Source: Alphaproteobacteria bacterium (GTDB lineage Bacteria; Pseudomonadota; Alphaproteobacteria; RF32; CAG-239). Taken from it: a stretch of DNA of 44,738 bases. Shown in pieces: positions 8,987-19,339 of the stretch. The translations under genes and the position numbers were made by a program. How positions within the stretch are numbered: position 1 is the first letter of the stretch; each line of letters begins with the position of its first letter. The DNA is taken from positions 1 through 44,738 of the forward strand of contig JAFUSH010000049.1 of the NCBI GenBank assembly GCA_017471705.1, written 5' to 3'. Under the pieces are notes generated by a model that ran no database searches, was not told the origin of the DNA, and saw only the letters and a program-made list of their open reading frames with translations.

Positions 8987-9655
8987 ATGGGACAGAAAGT
9001 TAATCCTACCAGTCTTCGTTTAGGTGTAAATCGCACTTGGGACTCTCGTTGGTATGCTGATGAAAAGTTTACTGACTATCTCCACGAAGATTTGAAAATC
9101 AGAAAATTTTTGAATGAAAAATTAGCTCAGGCCGGTATCAGCCACATCGTTATCGAGCGTCCGGCTAAAAAAGCCAGAGTTACCATTCATTCGGCAAGAC
9201 CGGGTGTCGTAATCGGCAAGAAAGGTCAGGATATCGAGAATTTAAGAAAAGATATTCAAAAATTGACCGATTCTGAAGTTCAATTGAACATCGTTGAAGT
9301 CAGAAAGCCGGAATTGGATGCAAAATTGGTTGCCGATTCGGTAGCTCAGCAGTTGGAAAGACGTATCTCTTTCCGTCGTGCAATGAAGAGAGTTATGCAA
9401 TCTGCTCTTCGTCTGGGTGCTGAAGGTATCAAAGTTAGCTGCAGCGGTCGTTTGGGCGGTGCTGAAATTGCCAGAACCGAATATTATCGTGAAGGCAGAG
9501 TGCCGTTGCACACATTGCGCGCTGACATTGATTATGCGACCTCAACAGCTCATACCACTTATGGTGCTTGCGGCGTAAAAGTATGGATCTACAAGGGCGA
9601 AATTATGAGCCACGATCCTATGGCGCAAGACAAGAAGTTGGCTGAACAAAAGTAA
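8987..9655 (+). CDS. rpsC: 30S ribosomal protein S3
   Basis: A 222-residue S3, part of the mRNA entry tunnel helicase. The KH domain ([16 protein letters not shown]) and the C-terminal S3 domain ([35 protein letters not shown]) are complete. It is preceded by GGGGAG. The gap to rplP is 20 bp. Confidence 0.97.
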   Translation: MGQKVNPTSLRLGVNRTWDSRWYADEKFTDYLHEDLKIRKFLNEKLAQAGISHIVIERPAKKARVTIHSARPGVVIGKKGQDIENLRKDIQKLTDSEVQLNIVEVRKPELDAKLVADSVAQQLERRISFRRAMKRVMQSALRLGAEGIKVSCSGRLGGAEIARTEYYREGRVPLHTLRADIDYATSTAHTTYGACGVKVWIYKGEIMSHDPMAQDKKLAEQK

Positions 9656-9675
9656 TAACGCGAGGTTAGAATAAA

Positions 9676-10110
9676 ATGTTAAGTCCAAAACGTTTAAAAT
9701 TCCACAAACAGCATAAAGGCCGTATTCACGGTAATGCTAAAGGTGGATCTGAATTAAGTTTCGGTTCATTCGGTTTGAAGGCTTTGACTCCTGAACGCGT
9801 AACCGCACGTCAAATCGAGGCAGCTCGTCGTGCCATTACTCGTCAGATGCAGAGAGCCGGAAAATTATGGATCAGAATTTTCCCTGACGTACCGGTATCA
9901 GATAAACCTGCCGAAGTACGTATGGGTAAAGGTAAGGGTGCTATTGAATTTTGGGTAGCCAGAGTTAAACCGGGTCGTATTATGTTTGAAATCGAGGGAG
10001 TTTCCGAGGAAATCGCCCGCAGAGCTTTCGAACTGGGCGGCGCTAAATTACCGGTTAAGTGCAAGTTTGTTAAACGCTTGAACTCTGATTGCGGGAAAGG
10101 AGAAGCATAA
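9676..10110 (+). CDS. rplP: 50S ribosomal protein L16
   Basis: A 144-residue L16, which helps position the A-site tRNA. Conserved features include the N-terminal basic block ([15 protein letters not shown]), [19 protein letters not shown] and the [16 protein letters not shown] loop. The Arg in the IRIFPD region is the YcfD-type hydroxylation site in E. coli. Its stop overlaps the rpmC start by one base (TAATG). Confidence 0.97.
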   Translation: MLSPKRLKFHKQHKGRIHGNAKGGSELSFGSFGLKALTPERVTARQIEAARRAITRQMQRAGKLWIRIFPDVPVSDKPAEVRMGKGKGAIEFWVARVKPGRIMFEIEGVSEEIARRAFELGGAKLPVKCKFVKRLNSDCGKGEA

Positions 10111-10307
10111 TGGTTAAAATTAAAGATTTACGCGCTATGATGATTGATGAATTGGAAAGCAAATTGACGGAATGCAAAAAAGAACAAATCAATTTGCGTA
10201 TTCAACAATCTACGGGGCAACTGCAAAATACTTCAAATATGAAGAAAGTTCGCCGCGAAGTAGCTCAAATCAACACGCTCATTTCTGAGCGCAAGAAGAA
10301 TAGTTAG
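10110..10307 (+). CDS. rpmC: 50S ribosomal protein L29
   Basis: A 65-residue two-helix protein at the tunnel exit. An in-frame ATG 21 bases upstream is ignored because the AAAGGAG at 10096-10102 serves the ATG at 10110, which also overlaps the rplP stop by one base. The K(V)[14 protein letters not shown] end is typical. Confidence 0.95.
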   Translation: MVKIKDLRAMMIDELESKLTECKKEQINLRIQQSTGQLQNTSNMKKVRREVAQINTLISERKKNS

Positions 10308-10317
10308 GAGAAAAGAT

Positions 10318-10557
10318 ATGCCTAAGAGAATTCTTCAAGGTGTTGTTGTAAGTGATAAACAGGATAAAACTGTCGTAGTCAGTGTAGAGCGTCAGGTTAT
10401 GCATCCGGTTTACAAGAAGTTCGTGAAGAAGAGTAAGAAATTCTCTGCTCACGATGAGAACAATCAGTACAAGGTTGGAGACAGAGTGTCCATTGAAGAA
10501 TGCCGCCCGATATCCAAAAATAAATCTTGGACTGTTATTTCGTCTGATAACGCCTAG
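10318..10557 (+). CDS. rpsQ: 30S ribosomal protein S17
   Basis: A 79-residue OB-fold primary 16S rRNA binder. The family pattern is present ([49 protein letters not shown]). The RBS is AGGAG, 9 bases upstream. Confidence 0.96.
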   Translation: MPKRILQGVVVSDKQDKTVVVSVERQVMHPVYKKFVKKSKKFSAHDENNQYKVGDRVSIEECRPISKNKSWTVISSDNA

Positions 10558-10576
10558 GATATGAAGGAATAAGAAA

Positions 10577-10945
10577 ATGATACAAATGCAAACCAACCTA
10601 GATGTTGCTGATAATTCCGGCGCACGCCAGGTGCAGTGCATAAAGGTTCTTGGTGGTTCCAAGAGAAAGACAGCGTCTGTAGGTGATGTAATTGTTGTTG
10701 CTATTCAAGAAGCATTACCGAAAGGACACGTTAAAAAGGGTGATGTATACAAAGCTGTTATCGTTAGAACAGCCAGTGACATCAGACGTAAAGACGGAAG
10801 TGTTATCCGTTTTGACTCTAATGCCGCAGTTTTAATTAACAAGGACGGTGAACCGATTGGTACACGTATTTTCGGTCCTGTTACCAGAGAATTGCGCGCA
10901 AAGAAATTTATGAAAATCATTTCGTTAGCACCGGAGGTATTATAA
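10577..10945 (+). CDS. rplN: 50S ribosomal protein L14
   Basis: A 122-residue L14 at the subunit interface, near the binding site of the silencing factor RsfS. Conserved segments are [20 protein letters not shown] and [20 protein letters not shown]. The start is MIQMQTNL. The stop overlaps the rplX start by one base. Confidence 0.97.
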   Translation: MIQMQTNLDVADNSGARQVQCIKVLGGSKRKTASVGDVIVVAIQEALPKGHVKKGDVYKAVIVRTASDIRRKDGSVIRFDSNAAVLINKDGEPIGTRIFGPVTRELRAKKFMKIISLAPEVL

Positions 10946-11253
10946 TGCCTAAAATGAAAATAAAGAAAAACGACACGGTTATCATTTTGTCTGGCGACGA
11001 AAAAGGTAAGACCGGCGTTGTGAAACAAGCACTGCCAAAGGAAAATAAGGTAGTTGTTGAAGGTTTAAATATGGTTAAACGTCATACTAAACCGTCACAA
11101 ACCAATCCTGGAGGCATTGTTTCTAAAGAAGCAGCCATTCACGTATCTAACGTTGCTTTAGTCTCTGACGGTAAAGCAACCAAAGTCGGATACAAAACCG
11201 TGGACGGCAAGAAAGTGCGCGTTGCACGTAAAACCGGTGCTGTAATCGATTAA
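10945..11253 (+). CDS. rplX: 50S ribosomal protein L24
   Basis: A 102-residue L24, an assembly initiator with a KOW motif ([20 protein letters not shown]). It starts on the last base of the rplN stop codon, so translation is likely coupled. Standard length and C-terminus ([14 protein letters not shown]). Confidence 0.96.
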   Translation: MPKMKIKKNDTVIILSGDEKGKTGVVKQALPKENKVVVEGLNMVKRHTKPSQTNPGGIVSKEAAIHVSNVALVSDGKATKVGYKTVDGKKVRVARKTGAVID

Positions 11254-11267
11254 TGGGAGAAAATTTT

Positions 11268-11807
11268 ATGACTAATTTTGAAACTTTATATAACGATGTC
11301 ATAAAGAAATCTCTTGTGGAAAAATTCGGTTACAAAAACCCACATGAGATTCCGAAGCTGACAAAGATTGTTTTGAATATGGGCATCGGTGAAGGCGTTA
11401 CCGACAAAAAGAAGGTAACATCCGCAATGGAGGAGTTGGCCGCTATTTCCGGTCAGCAACCGGTTATGACCAAGGCGCGTAAGTCTATCGCTACTTTCAA
11501 ATTAAGAGAAGGTATGCCGATAGGCTGCAAAGTTACTTTGCGTTCAACCAGAATGTATGAATTCTTGGAAAGACTTGTTAATATGGCATTGCCTCGCATC
11601 AGAGACTTTCACGGTATTAACGGTAAGAACTTCGACGGCAAAGGTAACTTCGCTTTCGGTATTAAGGAACAAATCATTTTCCCTGAAATCAACTATGAGA
11701 AGGTTGATGAAGTAAGAGGACTTGATGTTGTTATTTGCACAACTGCCAAGACAGATGAAGAAGCAAAATTCTTGCTGACATCATTTAACTTGCCATACAA
11801 GAAATAA
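11268..11807 (+). CDS. rplE: 50S ribosomal protein L5
   Basis: A 179-residue L5, which binds 5S rRNA. An ATG at 11253 overlaps the rplX stop, but GGGAG at 11255-11259 is correctly spaced for the ATG at 11268, which gives the standard length. Conserved features are [19 protein letters not shown] and the [17 protein letters not shown] end. Confidence 0.96.
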   Translation: MTNFETLYNDVIKKSLVEKFGYKNPHEIPKLTKIVLNMGIGEGVTDKKKVTSAMEELAAISGQQPVMTKARKSIATFKLREGMPIGCKVTLRSTRMYEFLERLVNMALPRIRDFHGINGKNFDGKGNFAFGIKEQIIFPEINYEKVDEVRGLDVVICTTAKTDEEAKFLLTSFNLPYKK

Positions 11808-11821
11808 GCGGAGATTTTACT

Positions 11822-12127
11822 ATGTCAAAAACAAGTTCAGTATACAGAAACTTGAAAAGAGTTAAGATGGCAGCAAAGTATGCAAATCGCCGTCAAAAAC
11901 AAAAAGCAATTATGATGGATAAAAATGCATCTCCGGAAGAGAGATTGCAGGCTCAATTTGCTTTACAAAAGTTTCCTAAGAATTCTGCAAAGATTCGCGT
12001 TCGCAATCGTTGCAAGATTACAGGTCGTTCACGTAGTTATTACAGAAAGTTCGGTTTAAGCCGTGTTGAATTGAGAGATTTGGCAAGCTTTGGCGAAATT
12101 CCTGGTTTAGTAAAATCAAGCTGGTAA
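11822..12127 (+). CDS. rpsN: 30S ribosomal protein S14 (zinc-free form)
   Basis: A 101-residue long-form S14. It has a single Cys and no CxxC pairs, so it is the zinc-independent type standard in proteobacteria. The [20 protein letters not shown] core is intact. Confidence 0.96.
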   Translation: MSKTSSVYRNLKRVKMAAKYANRRQKQKAIMMDKNASPEERLQAQFALQKFPKNSAKIRVRNRCKITGRSRSYYRKFGLSRVELRDLASFGEIPGLVKSSW

Positions 12128-12141
12128 GGAGGAATGATATC

Positions 12142-12540
12142 ATGTCTATGAGTGATCCTTTGGGCGATATGCTCACACGCATTAGAAACGCACAAAGAGC
12201 GAAAAAGAGTGATGTTGTATCACCTGCTTCTCGCTTGCGTGAAAATGTTTTGGAAGTTTTGAAAAGAGAAGGTTACATTGCCGGATGGGAAAAGAGCAAT
12301 GTTCGCCCTGGTATTGATGAACTTCGTATTCAATTAAAGTACCACGAAGGTACCGGTGTTATAACTGAAATTTACCGCGTATCTACTCCGGGACGTCGCG
12401 TTTATTCAAGCGTGAAAGAATTGCCGAGAGTATACAACGGCTTGGGTATTTCGATTATCTCTACTCCGATGGGTGTTATGAGTGATAACGAAGCCCGCAA
12501 GGCTAATGTCGGCGGTGAAATTTTATGCCAAGTATTCTAG
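12142..12540 (+). CDS. rpsH: 30S ribosomal protein S8
   Basis: A 132-residue S8, primary binder of 16S helix 21 and translational regulator of the spc operon in E. coli. The [16 protein letters not shown] opening and the [18 protein letters not shown] end are intact. The RBS AAGGAGG lies 9 bases before the ATG. Confidence 0.97.
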   Translation: MSMSDPLGDMLTRIRNAQRAKKSDVVSPASRLRENVLEVLKREGYIAGWEKSNVRPGIDELRIQLKYHEGTGVITEIYRVSTPGRRVYSSVKELPRVYNGLGISIISTPMGVMSDNEARKANVGGEILCQVF

Positions 12541-12551
12541 GGAGGTAAACA

Positions 12552-13088
12552 ATGTCAAGAGTTGGAAAATATCCTGTTGTTGTTCCTGCCGGTGTTGAAC
12601 TGAGCATAAATAATAACACTGTTACGGCAAAAGGCAAATTGGGAGAATTAAGTTATTCTTTTGATGACAGCCACGTTGCCACAAAATTTGAAGATGGTAA
12701 AGTTACGGTTACTCCTTTGTCTTTGAGCAATTCAGCCAGAGCATTGTGGGGAACCACCCGCGCTCGCATTAATGATATGATTAAAGGTGTGAGTGAAGGT
12801 TTTACAAAAGATATGGAATTGGTAGGCGTTGGTTATAAAGCTCGTGTTGAAGGCAAAAATTTAGTTTTGTCTTTGGGTTTTTCGCACGAAGTTTTGTTTG
12901 AAACTCCGGCCGGTATAAAAATTACCTGCGCATCGCCTACTCAAATTTCAGTTTTTGGTGCAGACAAACAACTGGTCGGTCAGGTTGCCGCTCAGATTCG
13001 TAAATACAGAAAGCCGGAACCGTATAAAGGTAAGGGCGTTAAGTATGCAAACGAAAGCGTTCGTCGCAAAGAAGGTAAGAAGAAATAA
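12552..13088 (+). CDS. rplF: 50S ribosomal protein L6
   Basis: A 178-residue two-domain L6 near the factor-binding site. The start [14 protein letters not shown] and the [16 protein letters not shown] end are standard. It follows rpsH by 11 bases, with GGAGG as RBS. Confidence 0.97.
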   Translation: MSRVGKYPVVVPAGVELSINNNTVTAKGKLGELSYSFDDSHVATKFEDGKVTVTPLSLSNSARALWGTTRARINDMIKGVSEGFTKDMELVGVGYKARVEGKNLVLSLGFSHEVLFETPAGIKITCASPTQISVFGADKQLVGQVAAQIRKYRKPEPYKGKGVKYANESVRRKEGKKK

Positions 13089-13099
13089 GGAATAAGTCG

Positions 13100-13462
13100 A
13101 TGAATACACCAAAAAAATTGTTTGAAAGAAGACAAGCTCGCGTTAGATCTGCTATTAAAGCCGCAGCTAACGGCAGATTAAGACTGTCGGTTTTCCGCAG
13201 CGGAAAGCATATCTACGCACAAATCATTGACGATGTAAAAGGTTTGACAGTTGCCTCCGCTTCCACTTTAGATAAGGAAGTAAGAGGGCAAATCAAAAAA
13301 TCTTCTACAGTTGAAGCCGCAGGCTTTATTGGTAAAGTAATTGCAGAAAGAGCAGCCAAGTCAGGTATCAGCGAAGTTGTATTTGATCGCGGCGGATATA
13401 TCTATCACGGTCGTGTAAAAGCTTTGGCCGATGCTGCTCGTGAAGCTGGTTTGAAATTCTAG
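13100..13462 (+). CDS. rplR: 50S ribosomal protein L18
   Basis: A 120-residue L18, partner of L5 on 5S rRNA. The [18 protein letters not shown] core and the [20 protein letters not shown] end are conserved. Confidence 0.97.
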   Translation: MNTPKKLFERRQARVRSAIKAAANGRLRLSVFRSGKHIYAQIIDDVKGLTVASASTLDKEVRGQIKKSSTVEAAGFIGKVIAERAAKSGISEVVFDRGGYIYHGRVKALADAAREAGLKF

Positions 13463-13471
13463 GAGATTGAG

Positions 13472-14035
13472 ATGGTACAAGCTACAGATCGTCATAATAA
13501 AAAAGAAGTAAAAGATGAGTTGGTTGAAAAGTTGGTTCACGTTAATCGTGTGGCCAAGACCGTTAAGGGCGGACGTACAATGTCTTTTGCCGCAGTTGTG
13601 GTTGTAGGTGATCAAAAAGGTCGTATCGGACTTGGTACCGGTAAGGCTGCCGAAGTACCGGAAGCTGTTGTAAAAGCTACCAACGAAGCTCGTAAAAATA
13701 TGATTCGCATTCCTTTGCGCGAAGGCAGAACTTTACACCACGATGTTCACGGCCGTTTCGGCGCCGGTAAAGTGGTTTTAAGAACAGCTCCTGCCGGTAC
13801 CGGTGTGATTGCCGGCGGACCGATGCGTGCCGTTTTTGAAGTTTTGGGCGTTCAGGATGTGGTTGCTAAGTCATTAGGTTCTAACAACCCGTATAATATG
13901 ATTAAAGCTACTTTTGATGCCTTGAAAGCAATTAATTCTCCGAGAATGGTTGCTACCAAACGCGGTAAAAAAGTCGGTGACATTGTCAGCCGTCGCGAAG
14001 GTATGGGCACCAAAGAAGTTAAAGAGGAGGCTTAA
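13472..14035 (+). CDS. rpsE: 30S ribosomal protein S5
   Basis: A 187-residue S5, an mRNA-entry and accuracy protein. The spectinomycin-region loop ([18 protein letters not shown]) is wild-type in appearance, and [13 protein letters not shown] and the [13 protein letters not shown] end are conserved. It is followed after two bases by rpmD. Confidence 0.97.
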   Translation: MVQATDRHNKKEVKDELVEKLVHVNRVAKTVKGGRTMSFAAVVVVGDQKGRIGLGTGKAAEVPEAVVKATNEARKNMIRIPLREGRTLHHDVHGRFGAGKVVLRTAPAGTGVIAGGPMRAVFEVLGVQDVVAKSLGSNNPYNMIKATFDALKAINSPRMVATKRGKKVGDIVSRREGMGTKEVKEEA

Positions 14036-14037
14036 TT

Positions 14038-14226
14038 ATGGCAACTAAAAAGAAAACTATAAAAGTTACCAGAATAGGCAGTACAATCGGTCGTCCGAAA
14101 AGTCAGGAACTGAACTTAAGAGGTTTGGGATTGACTAAGAACGGTCGTACGGTTGAGTTGGAGGATACTCCGGCTATTCGCGGGATGATTAGAAAGGTTG
14201 CTCACTTGGTAAAAGTTGAAGAATAG
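14038..14226 (+). CDS. rpmD: 50S ribosomal protein L30
   Basis: A 62-residue L30 with the [15 protein letters not shown] signature. It starts two bases after rpsE. Unusually, 150 bases of structured RNA separate it from rplO. Confidence 0.96.
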   Translation: MATKKKTIKVTRIGSTIGRPKSQELNLRGLGLTKNGRTVELEDTPAIRGMIRKVAHLVKVEE

Positions 14227-14237
14227 ATGAGCGTGCA

Positions 14238-14326
14238 GGGAGGCTGTCATACCTGTAAATTTTCTTCTTGTGTATTATTTTATACACGGCATCGAAAATT
14301 CACTGCGTAGCACAGCCACTCTTCCC
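14238..14326 (+). promoter_or_regulatory. Nested-stem RNA element between rpmD and rplO
   Basis: Three perfectly nested stems occur in the 150-bp gap: GGCTGT (14242-14247) with ACAGCC (14312-14317), AATTTTC (14258-14264) with GAAAATT (14294-14300), and GTGTAT (14270-14275) with ATACAC (14282-14287) closing a 6-base loop. GGGA (14238) may extend the outer stem with TCCC (14323-14326). These genes are normally almost contiguous, so this may be a control or processing site, or a small inserted palindromic repeat. Confidence 0.55.
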
Positions 14327-14376
14327 ACTCGTTTGTTTGTATGATTACTGATGAGCATATAAAAAGGAATAAAGAA

Positions 14377-14829
14377 ATGAAACTTAACGAATTAAAGGAC
14401 AACGAAGGCGCTACTAAGAATCGCAAACGCGTTGGTCGCGGTATCGGTTCCGGTAAAGGCAAAACCTGCGGTTTGGGACATAAAGGTCAAAAAGCTCGCA
14501 GCGGCGGCGCTAAGCTTGGTTTTGAAGGCGGACAAATGCCGCTCTATCGTCAGCTTCCGAAGCACGGTTTCAAAAATCCGTTTGCAAAGACTTATGCCGT
14601 TGTAAATTTGGATACGATTCAAAAGGCTGTTGATGCCGGCAAATTAGATGCCAAATCAATAGATGTTGAATCTTTGTTGAAATCAAACGTTATATCCAAG
14701 AAATTGGATGGTATTCGTTTGCTTGCCAGAGGTGCGATAACCAGCAGTATTACCATTACGGTAAATTCGGCTTCCAAATCTGCGGTTGAGGCAGTTGAAA
14801 AAGCCGGCGGTAAGGTAACTCTCGCATAG
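14377..14829 (+). CDS. rplO: 50S ribosomal protein L15
   Basis: A 150-residue L15. An upstream in-frame ATG at 14341 adds 12 unrelated residues. The ATG at 14377 (AAGGAAT 8 bases upstream) gives the family start [14 protein letters not shown]. The Gly/Lys-rich [18 protein letters not shown] block and [15 protein letters not shown] are intact. It is the last gene of the cluster: a terminator follows 15 bases after the stop. Confidence 0.96.
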   Translation: MKLNELKDNEGATKNRKRVGRGIGSGKGKTCGLGHKGQKARSGGAKLGFEGGQMPLYRQLPKHGFKNPFAKTYAVVNLDTIQKAVDAGKLDAKSIDVESLLKSNVISKKLDGIRLLARGAITSSITITVNSASKSAVEAVEKAGGKVTLA

Positions 14830-14843
14830 CAGCTTTTCGAAGT

Positions 14844-14891
14844 AACACAAAGCGGTCAAGACTTCAATAGCCTTGACCGCTTTGTGTTTTG
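14844..14891 (+). terminator. Terminator after rplO
   Basis: A perfect 17-bp stem (14844-14860 with 14872-14888, AACACAAAGCGGTCAAG arm), an 11-base loop and a T-rich end. It closes the ribosomal operon before secY, which is absent here. Confidence 0.9.
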
Positions 14892-14954
14892 CTGTAAAGG
14901 CTTGACTTTTGTCTAAAAATATGCAACAATAATACGCATAAGATGGAGGTGAAT

Positions 14955-15692
14955 ATGGAACTTTGGGACAAAATTAAAGAAAATTGGCAGAAACAAACTC
15001 CGGAAGAAAAGAAAAGGACAATTAGAGATATTGCTATTATGGCGGTAGCGACTATTGGTGCAGGTATTACTGTAGGACCAGTCGGTGCTTGGGGTGTTAT
15101 ATCTGCCGTGTATTTAAAACGGCAGATAGATACCGAAAGAAAGCTTCGCAACAAATTTTTGCAAGCGAAGCGTCCTATGCCGAACACTTTAAAGAAATGG
15201 AAAGAAAAATCAGCTCCCGAAAAGCTTTTGAGCGTAGCTAAATGGAGTGCAATGGGAGCTGCTTGTATAGCAGGAGCCGCTTTAGGAGCTTCAGGCGTTG
15301 CTGCCGGATTGTTGGGTTCCGGCGGTATTTATGGAGCAGCTGCCGGAGTGGCAATGAATGTTACAGTAGGAACTATTGCGCGTGGCAGTTTAATGCACGA
15401 CGATATAAAGCTCAATAATGCCGTGTTCAAAATTAATAATAATAAAAAACTGTCCCCGCAACAGAAAAAAGAGGCTATACAAAGAGAGAAAATGCTCGCA
15501 TATGGTTTTATACCGAACCATAATTTAATTTCTGTGAAACCTGAAGATTTGAAGACAGTTTCACCGCGAATTACTAAAAAAGTTGCTTGGCGTCAGCCGC
15601 AAACAATGCCGGAAGGGGTGAAACCTAAGGGTAGAGTGCGTAAATTAGATATCAGTGATATATTACTAAATGATGGCGGTAAAAAATTATAG
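14955..15692 (+). CDS. Hypothetical membrane-associated protein, 245 aa
   Basis: The in-frame ATG at 14943 lacks spacing; GGAGGT at 14945-14950 points to the ATG at 14955. The protein has two Gly/Ala-rich hydrophobic stretches (about residues 28-48 and 82-125), flanked by basic, helical segments, and a soluble Lys-rich C-terminus. The Gly-zipper character (AAGLLGSGGIYGAAAG) resembles glycine-zipper membrane proteins, but I do not recognise a family. It stands alone between two terminators, so it is a monocistronic unit. Confidence 0.7.
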   Translation: MELWDKIKENWQKQTPEEKKRTIRDIAIMAVATIGAGITVGPVGAWGVISAVYLKRQIDTERKLRNKFLQAKRPMPNTLKKWKEKSAPEKLLSVAKWSAMGAACIAGAALGASGVAAGLLGSGGIYGAAAGVAMNVTVGTIARGSLMHDDIKLNNAVFKINNNKKLSPQQKKEAIQREKMLAYGFIPNHNLISVKPEDLKTVSPRITKKVAWRQPQTMPEGVKPKGRVRKLDISDILLNDGGKKL

Positions 15693-15717
15693 AATGATTT
15701 AAAAATAAACCGGATAC

Positions 15718-15773
15718 AAAAAGTCCCTTATGAGCTGTCCGATTTTCAGGGCATCATTCATAAGGGACTTTTT
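15718..15773. terminator. Bidirectional terminator
   Basis: A perfect 16-bp palindrome (15718-15733 with 15758-15773, AAAAAGTCCCTTATGA arm) lies between two convergent genes, with A and T runs at both ends. Confidence 0.9.
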
Positions 15774-15785
15774 AATTGGCGTTTC

Positions 15786-16388
15786 TCAGTCTGAGGTGAT
15801 TTCTCCGCGTTGTCTTTCATACATTTCTTTTACACGTATGAAACGGGCATCTTCAGCTATGGTCTTTTTGATTTCCGGCGCCAAATCCCACGATTTCAGA
15901 TAGTGGAACAAAAGATTCTGACAATTCAGGTGATAACTGTCAAATAAGGAGTTATGGACGATGCTCGCCAGATTTTTTTGCAGTTCTGTATTCTTTTCAG
16001 GCTCGTGCCAGAGTTCCGTAAATCTTTGGGTTAGGTAGCCATACTTGGCGATGTAAGCCAGAAATTCGCTGTGTCGGCAAAAAATATCAATAGATTGAGC
16101 AAACCATTCGTCAAATTCATCTTTTTCGCGATACTGTGGATTTCTTTTATCAACCAGTTCCAGTTTTCGGTACATCTTATCCAAAAAACTGCCGGTATCC
16201 CACGCAAAGTTTCCTCCGATACAGTCGAAAATGTAGCTTTCAGGCCAAACCGGTATCACATTGGGAGTTTGGTGAACTTCAGGTTTAGGATACGGGTTTT
16301 TCTCTTTGTCATTCAGCGCGAAAATCATTCCGCCGATGACAGCCGGAATAATCATAATTCCGACAACCAATAATGTTAGATTATCCAT
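15786..16388 (-). CDS. Hypothetical membrane-anchored protein, 200 aa
   Basis: One N-terminal membrane segment (about residues 5-25, LTLLVVGIMIIPAVIGGMIF) is followed by a soluble, acidic and aromatic domain of about 170 residues, rich in His, Trp and Tyr. It has no lipobox and no cleavable-signal end, so an inner-membrane anchor with a large cytoplasmic or periplasmic domain is likely. No family is recognised. It is transcribed on its own and converges on the 14955 gene through a shared terminator. Confidence 0.65.
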   Translation of the reverse strand: MDNLTLLVVGIMIIPAVIGGMIFALNDKEKNPYPKPEVHQTPNVIPVWPESYIFDCIGGNFAWDTGSFLDKMYRKLELVDKRNPQYREKDEFDEWFAQSIDIFCRHSEFLAYIAKYGYLTQRFTELWHEPEKNTELQKNLASIVHNSLFDSYHLNCQNLLFHYLKSWDLAPEIKKTIAEDARFIRVKEMYERQRGEITSD

Positions 16389-16486
16389 AATTTGTAGTAT
16401 TTAGAGTTAAACAATAATATTCATATATTTAAATGTTGATGGATGCATTATATGTTTATGGTATAAAAAAGCAAGTAAAATATGGT

Positions 16487-17371
16487 TTAATCGATTATGC
16501 CATAATCACCGTTCACCAAAAATGCCAATAAAATTAAAAAGAAAATCATAGCAAATCCGGCTTCAAGAGAAATTGTATCGCTGATTTTATAGTGTTGATT
16601 AAGAGCATAAATAAACAAAGGCGCTATCAGTAATAATGCGGTAACGTATCCCGGATTTGGAGCTATCCGCAGAGCCATTGTTTTGGCAATAATCAAAACC
16701 GAGCTGAAAGCAACCAGTAAAGTACCTGTTTTCAGCATTTGTTTTGAAATTATGATGTCGTTTTGCTTTTGCAGTCGGTAACAAAGCATATTGTAGACAC
16801 CGCTGATAAAAGTAGAAATCGTGAGATAACAGATTAATCCTTGCCATAAAGAACGCCCGTCGGTTGCGATATATTTGGTGATTATACTCATTGAGGAGAG
16901 CGCCAAAACGGCGGGTAGGGTATATACAGCAGCGGCACGCGATACTTCGCTTTGAAGCATTTGCCAATAGCAGAAACTGAAGCCGCATAAAATAAGCATT
17001 AAAGTTATAAGCAGATTTCCTTGTGTGAACAATTGTAAAAATTTTTGCGGAGTTAAAAGCCACCAAGCAAAAGTGGTCAGCAATACGGTAACCGCCATAA
17101 AACGCGATGTGGGACCTGCTCCGAATTTTGCCGAAGCAAAAAATATGCGTGAGTCATAAATTCCGATGCAAATGCCTTGCATAATCAGCAGTCCCCAATA
17201 TTTGCTGTCTTGGGGAATTTCTATAAAAAATAAAAAGGGCGCAAACAAAAGGCAGATACCGAAACCGCGCCAGATTCCCAAAACGTAACCGTTTAGTTTA
17301 TAGTGCTGATTAAAAAGCATATAAACCGCCGTGAAAAAACCATATATTAAACCGTTTATAATCCATAACAT
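16487..17371 (-). CDS. Multi-pass transporter, DMT/EamA-like
   Basis: A 294-residue protein with about 10 hydrophobic segments spread evenly along its length, which fits the drug/metabolite transporter superfamily (5+5 inverted repeat). The segments pair as two halves around residue 150. Polar positions inside the segments are few. The substrate is unknown; relatives export amino acids or metabolites. It is read from the same strand as uup, 31 bases downstream of it, and could be cotranscribed. Confidence 0.65.
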   Translation of the reverse strand: MLWIINGLIYGFFTAVYMLFNQHYKLNGYVLGIWRGFGICLLFAPFLFFIEIPQDSKYWGLLIMQGICIGIYDSRIFFASAKFGAGPTSRFMAVTVLLTTFAWWLLTPQKFLQLFTQGNLLITLMLILCGFSFCYWQMLQSEVSRAAAVYTLPAVLALSSMSIITKYIATDGRSLWQGLICYLTISTFISGVYNMLCYRLQKQNDIIISKQMLKTGTLLVAFSSVLIIAKTMALRIAPNPGYVTALLLIAPLFIYALNQHYKISDTISLEAGFAMIFFLILLAFLVNGDYGIID

Positions 17372-17402
17372 AAAAATGAAAGTATTATCGGATTATATTT
17401 TT

Positions 17403-19214
17403 TCAAGATTTGGCGGATATTTCTTCGGCTTTAAGCTGAATTTCCAGCCATTGATTCTCCTTATCGGTAATGGTGCTTTTGTTTTTTGCTAACTTTGAAG
17501 TAAGTTCATCGAATTTTTGCGGGTCATCGGTGTATAAGTTAGGATTACCCAAAGCAATTTCTATGGCTTTATTTTCTTCTTCCAACTTAGCTATTTCCTC
17601 AGGCAGATTATCAAGCAAATACTGTTCTTTATAACTCAATTTAAGCGTTTTGTTTTTTTCCCGCGTTTTATTTTCTTCTTTTACCGAAATTTTTTTAACC
17701 GAATTTTTGGTCGGTTGATTTTTGATTTTTTCGAGCAGTTCGGTATATGAGCCGACGTGTTCATACACGGTGCCGTCCCCTCGCATATATAATAAAGAAG
17801 TTGCCACCTTATCCATAAAGTCGCGGTCGTGGCTGACAATTAGTACGGTTCCTTCATATTCATCAAGAACTTCTTGCAATAAATCAAGCGTATCCATATC
17901 TAAATCGTTTGTAGGCTCGTCAAGCACCAAAAAATTAGACGGACGGGCAAGGGCAACTGCCAGCATAAGACGATTCTTTTCTCCGCCTGAGAGTGCGGAT
18001 ACCGGACATTGCGCCTGATCCGGTTTGAACAGAAAATCTTTCAAATAAGCGACAACGTGGCGAAAATGTCCGCGTACCCAAATATGGTCGCCTTCATTGC
18101 AGAGAGTTTTCCAGAGTGTTTTTTTGGGGTCTAATGTTATGCGATTTTGGTCAAAATAAGCTTCTTCCAAGTTTTTACCGATACGAATAAATCCAGAATC
18201 AGGTTCCAGACGTTTGGTAAGCAGTTTAATCAGAGTTGTTTTACCTGAACCGTTAGGACCGACTATGCCTAATTTATTACCTTTAATGACGCGCAATGAA
18301 AAATCTTTGACAATAGGTCTTTCGCCGAAATTTTTATATACGTGCTTGGCTTCAATCACCATTTTGGAACGTAATTCGGTGGTTTGTGCTTCCATTTCCA
18401 CCGAACCGGTCATTTTGATTTGTTCCCGTCTTTCGGCGCGCAATTGCTGCAGACGGCGTAATCTGCCCATATTCCGTTTACGGCGGGCGGTTACTCCTTT
18501 ATGTAACCATTCGGTTTCTTCGGCAATTTTTTTATTCAGGGCTTTTTGTTCAATAATTTCTTGGTCTATAACTTGATTTTCCCATTCTTCGAAAAAACGA
18601 AAACCTTTGTTGTTGCGGCGCAGAATTCCTCTATCCAACCAAAATGTAGTTTGGGAAATGTTTTGTAAGAATGAACGATCGTGACTGATAACAATTACGG
18701 CTCCGCTGAATTTTTTGATTATATCTTCAAGTTTTTCGATTGCTTCAATATCCAGATGATTGGTGGGTTCATCTAAAAGCAGTATATCCGGCTCATTAAT
18801 CAAAGCCGCGGCAAGAGCTGCTTTTCGACGTTCTCCTCCAGATGATTCTTCCGGTTTTTGTTCAGCTTTAATATCAAAATATTCTATCAGTTTGTCGGCT
18901 CGGTAAGTTTGATTTTTTTCTTGTTCGGACAGGCCGCTTTCCACCACTTTACGTAAATTTGCAAAACCTTCAAAAATCGGTTCTTGCGGCATATAACCGA
19001 TACGTGTCCCCGGCTGAATAAAAAATTCTCCGTCGTCTGCTTCGATTTCTCCGGCGATAACTTTAAGCAAGGTGGATTTGCCGCAACCGTTCCGCCCGAC
19101 CAAACATATTTTGTCGCCGCGATTGATATATAGGTCAACCCCGATGAATAACGGATTCAAACCAAAACTTAATTTGGCTGCTTTAACAGTATATATTGGA
19201 GCTTCTGTCACCAT
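17403..19214 (-). CDS. uup: ABC-F ATPase, Uup type
   Basis: A 603-residue soluble protein with two ABC domains and no membrane segments. Walker A motifs are GRNGCGKST (40-48) and GPNGSGKTT (319-327). Signature motifs are SSGGE (124-128) and LSGGE (408-412). Walker B/H-loop blocks are [11 protein letters not shown] (145-155) and LDEPTNDLD (431-439), each followed by ISHDR or VSHDR. The linker carries the Uup-typical basic run [15 protein letters not shown] (241-255), and the last ~80 residues form a charged coiled coil that binds branched DNA in E. coli Uup. ABC-F proteins act on the ribosome; Uup also affects precise excision of transposons. Length is standard (about 600-635). Confidence 0.9.
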   Translation of the reverse strand: MVTEAPIYTVKAAKLSFGLNPLFIGVDLYINRGDKICLVGRNGCGKSTLLKVIAGEIEADDGEFFIQPGTRIGYMPQEPIFEGFANLRKVVESGLSEQEKNQTYRADKLIEYFDIKAEQKPEESSGGERRKAALAAALINEPDILLLDEPTNHLDIEAIEKLEDIIKKFSGAVIVISHDRSFLQNISQTTFWLDRGILRRNNKGFRFFEEWENQVIDQEIIEQKALNKKIAEETEWLHKGVTARRKRNMGRLRRLQQLRAERREQIKMTGSVEMEAQTTELRSKMVIEAKHVYKNFGERPIVKDFSLRVIKGNKLGIVGPNGSGKTTLIKLLTKRLEPDSGFIRIGKNLEEAYFDQNRITLDPKKTLWKTLCNEGDHIWVRGHFRHVVAYLKDFLFKPDQAQCPVSALSGGEKNRLMLAVALARPSNFLVLDEPTNDLDMDTLDLLQEVLDEYEGTVLIVSHDRDFMDKVATSLLYMRGDGTVYEHVGSYTELLEKIKNQPTKNSVKKISVKEENKTREKNKTLKLSYKEQYLLDNLPEEIAKLEEENKAIEIALGNPNLYTDDPQKFDELTSKLAKNKSTITDKENQWLEIQLKAEEISAKS

Positions 19215-19282
19215 TCATATTTACCTTTCGAGGCAGTTTTAAAACAATTTATCAAATAATACAAGAGATTTATTTTTTTACC

Positions 19283-19311
19283 TTGAAACCGAGAATATTT
19301 CGTATTAATAT
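19283..19311 (+). promoter_or_regulatory. Promoter of the Sel1-repeat gene
   Basis: TTGAAA (19283-19288), a 17-bp spacer and TAATAT (19306-19311) lie in the divergent region between uup and the Sel1 gene. Confidence 0.6.
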
Positions 19312-19339
19312 TCGCAACAAATAATGTTACGAGGTAAAA

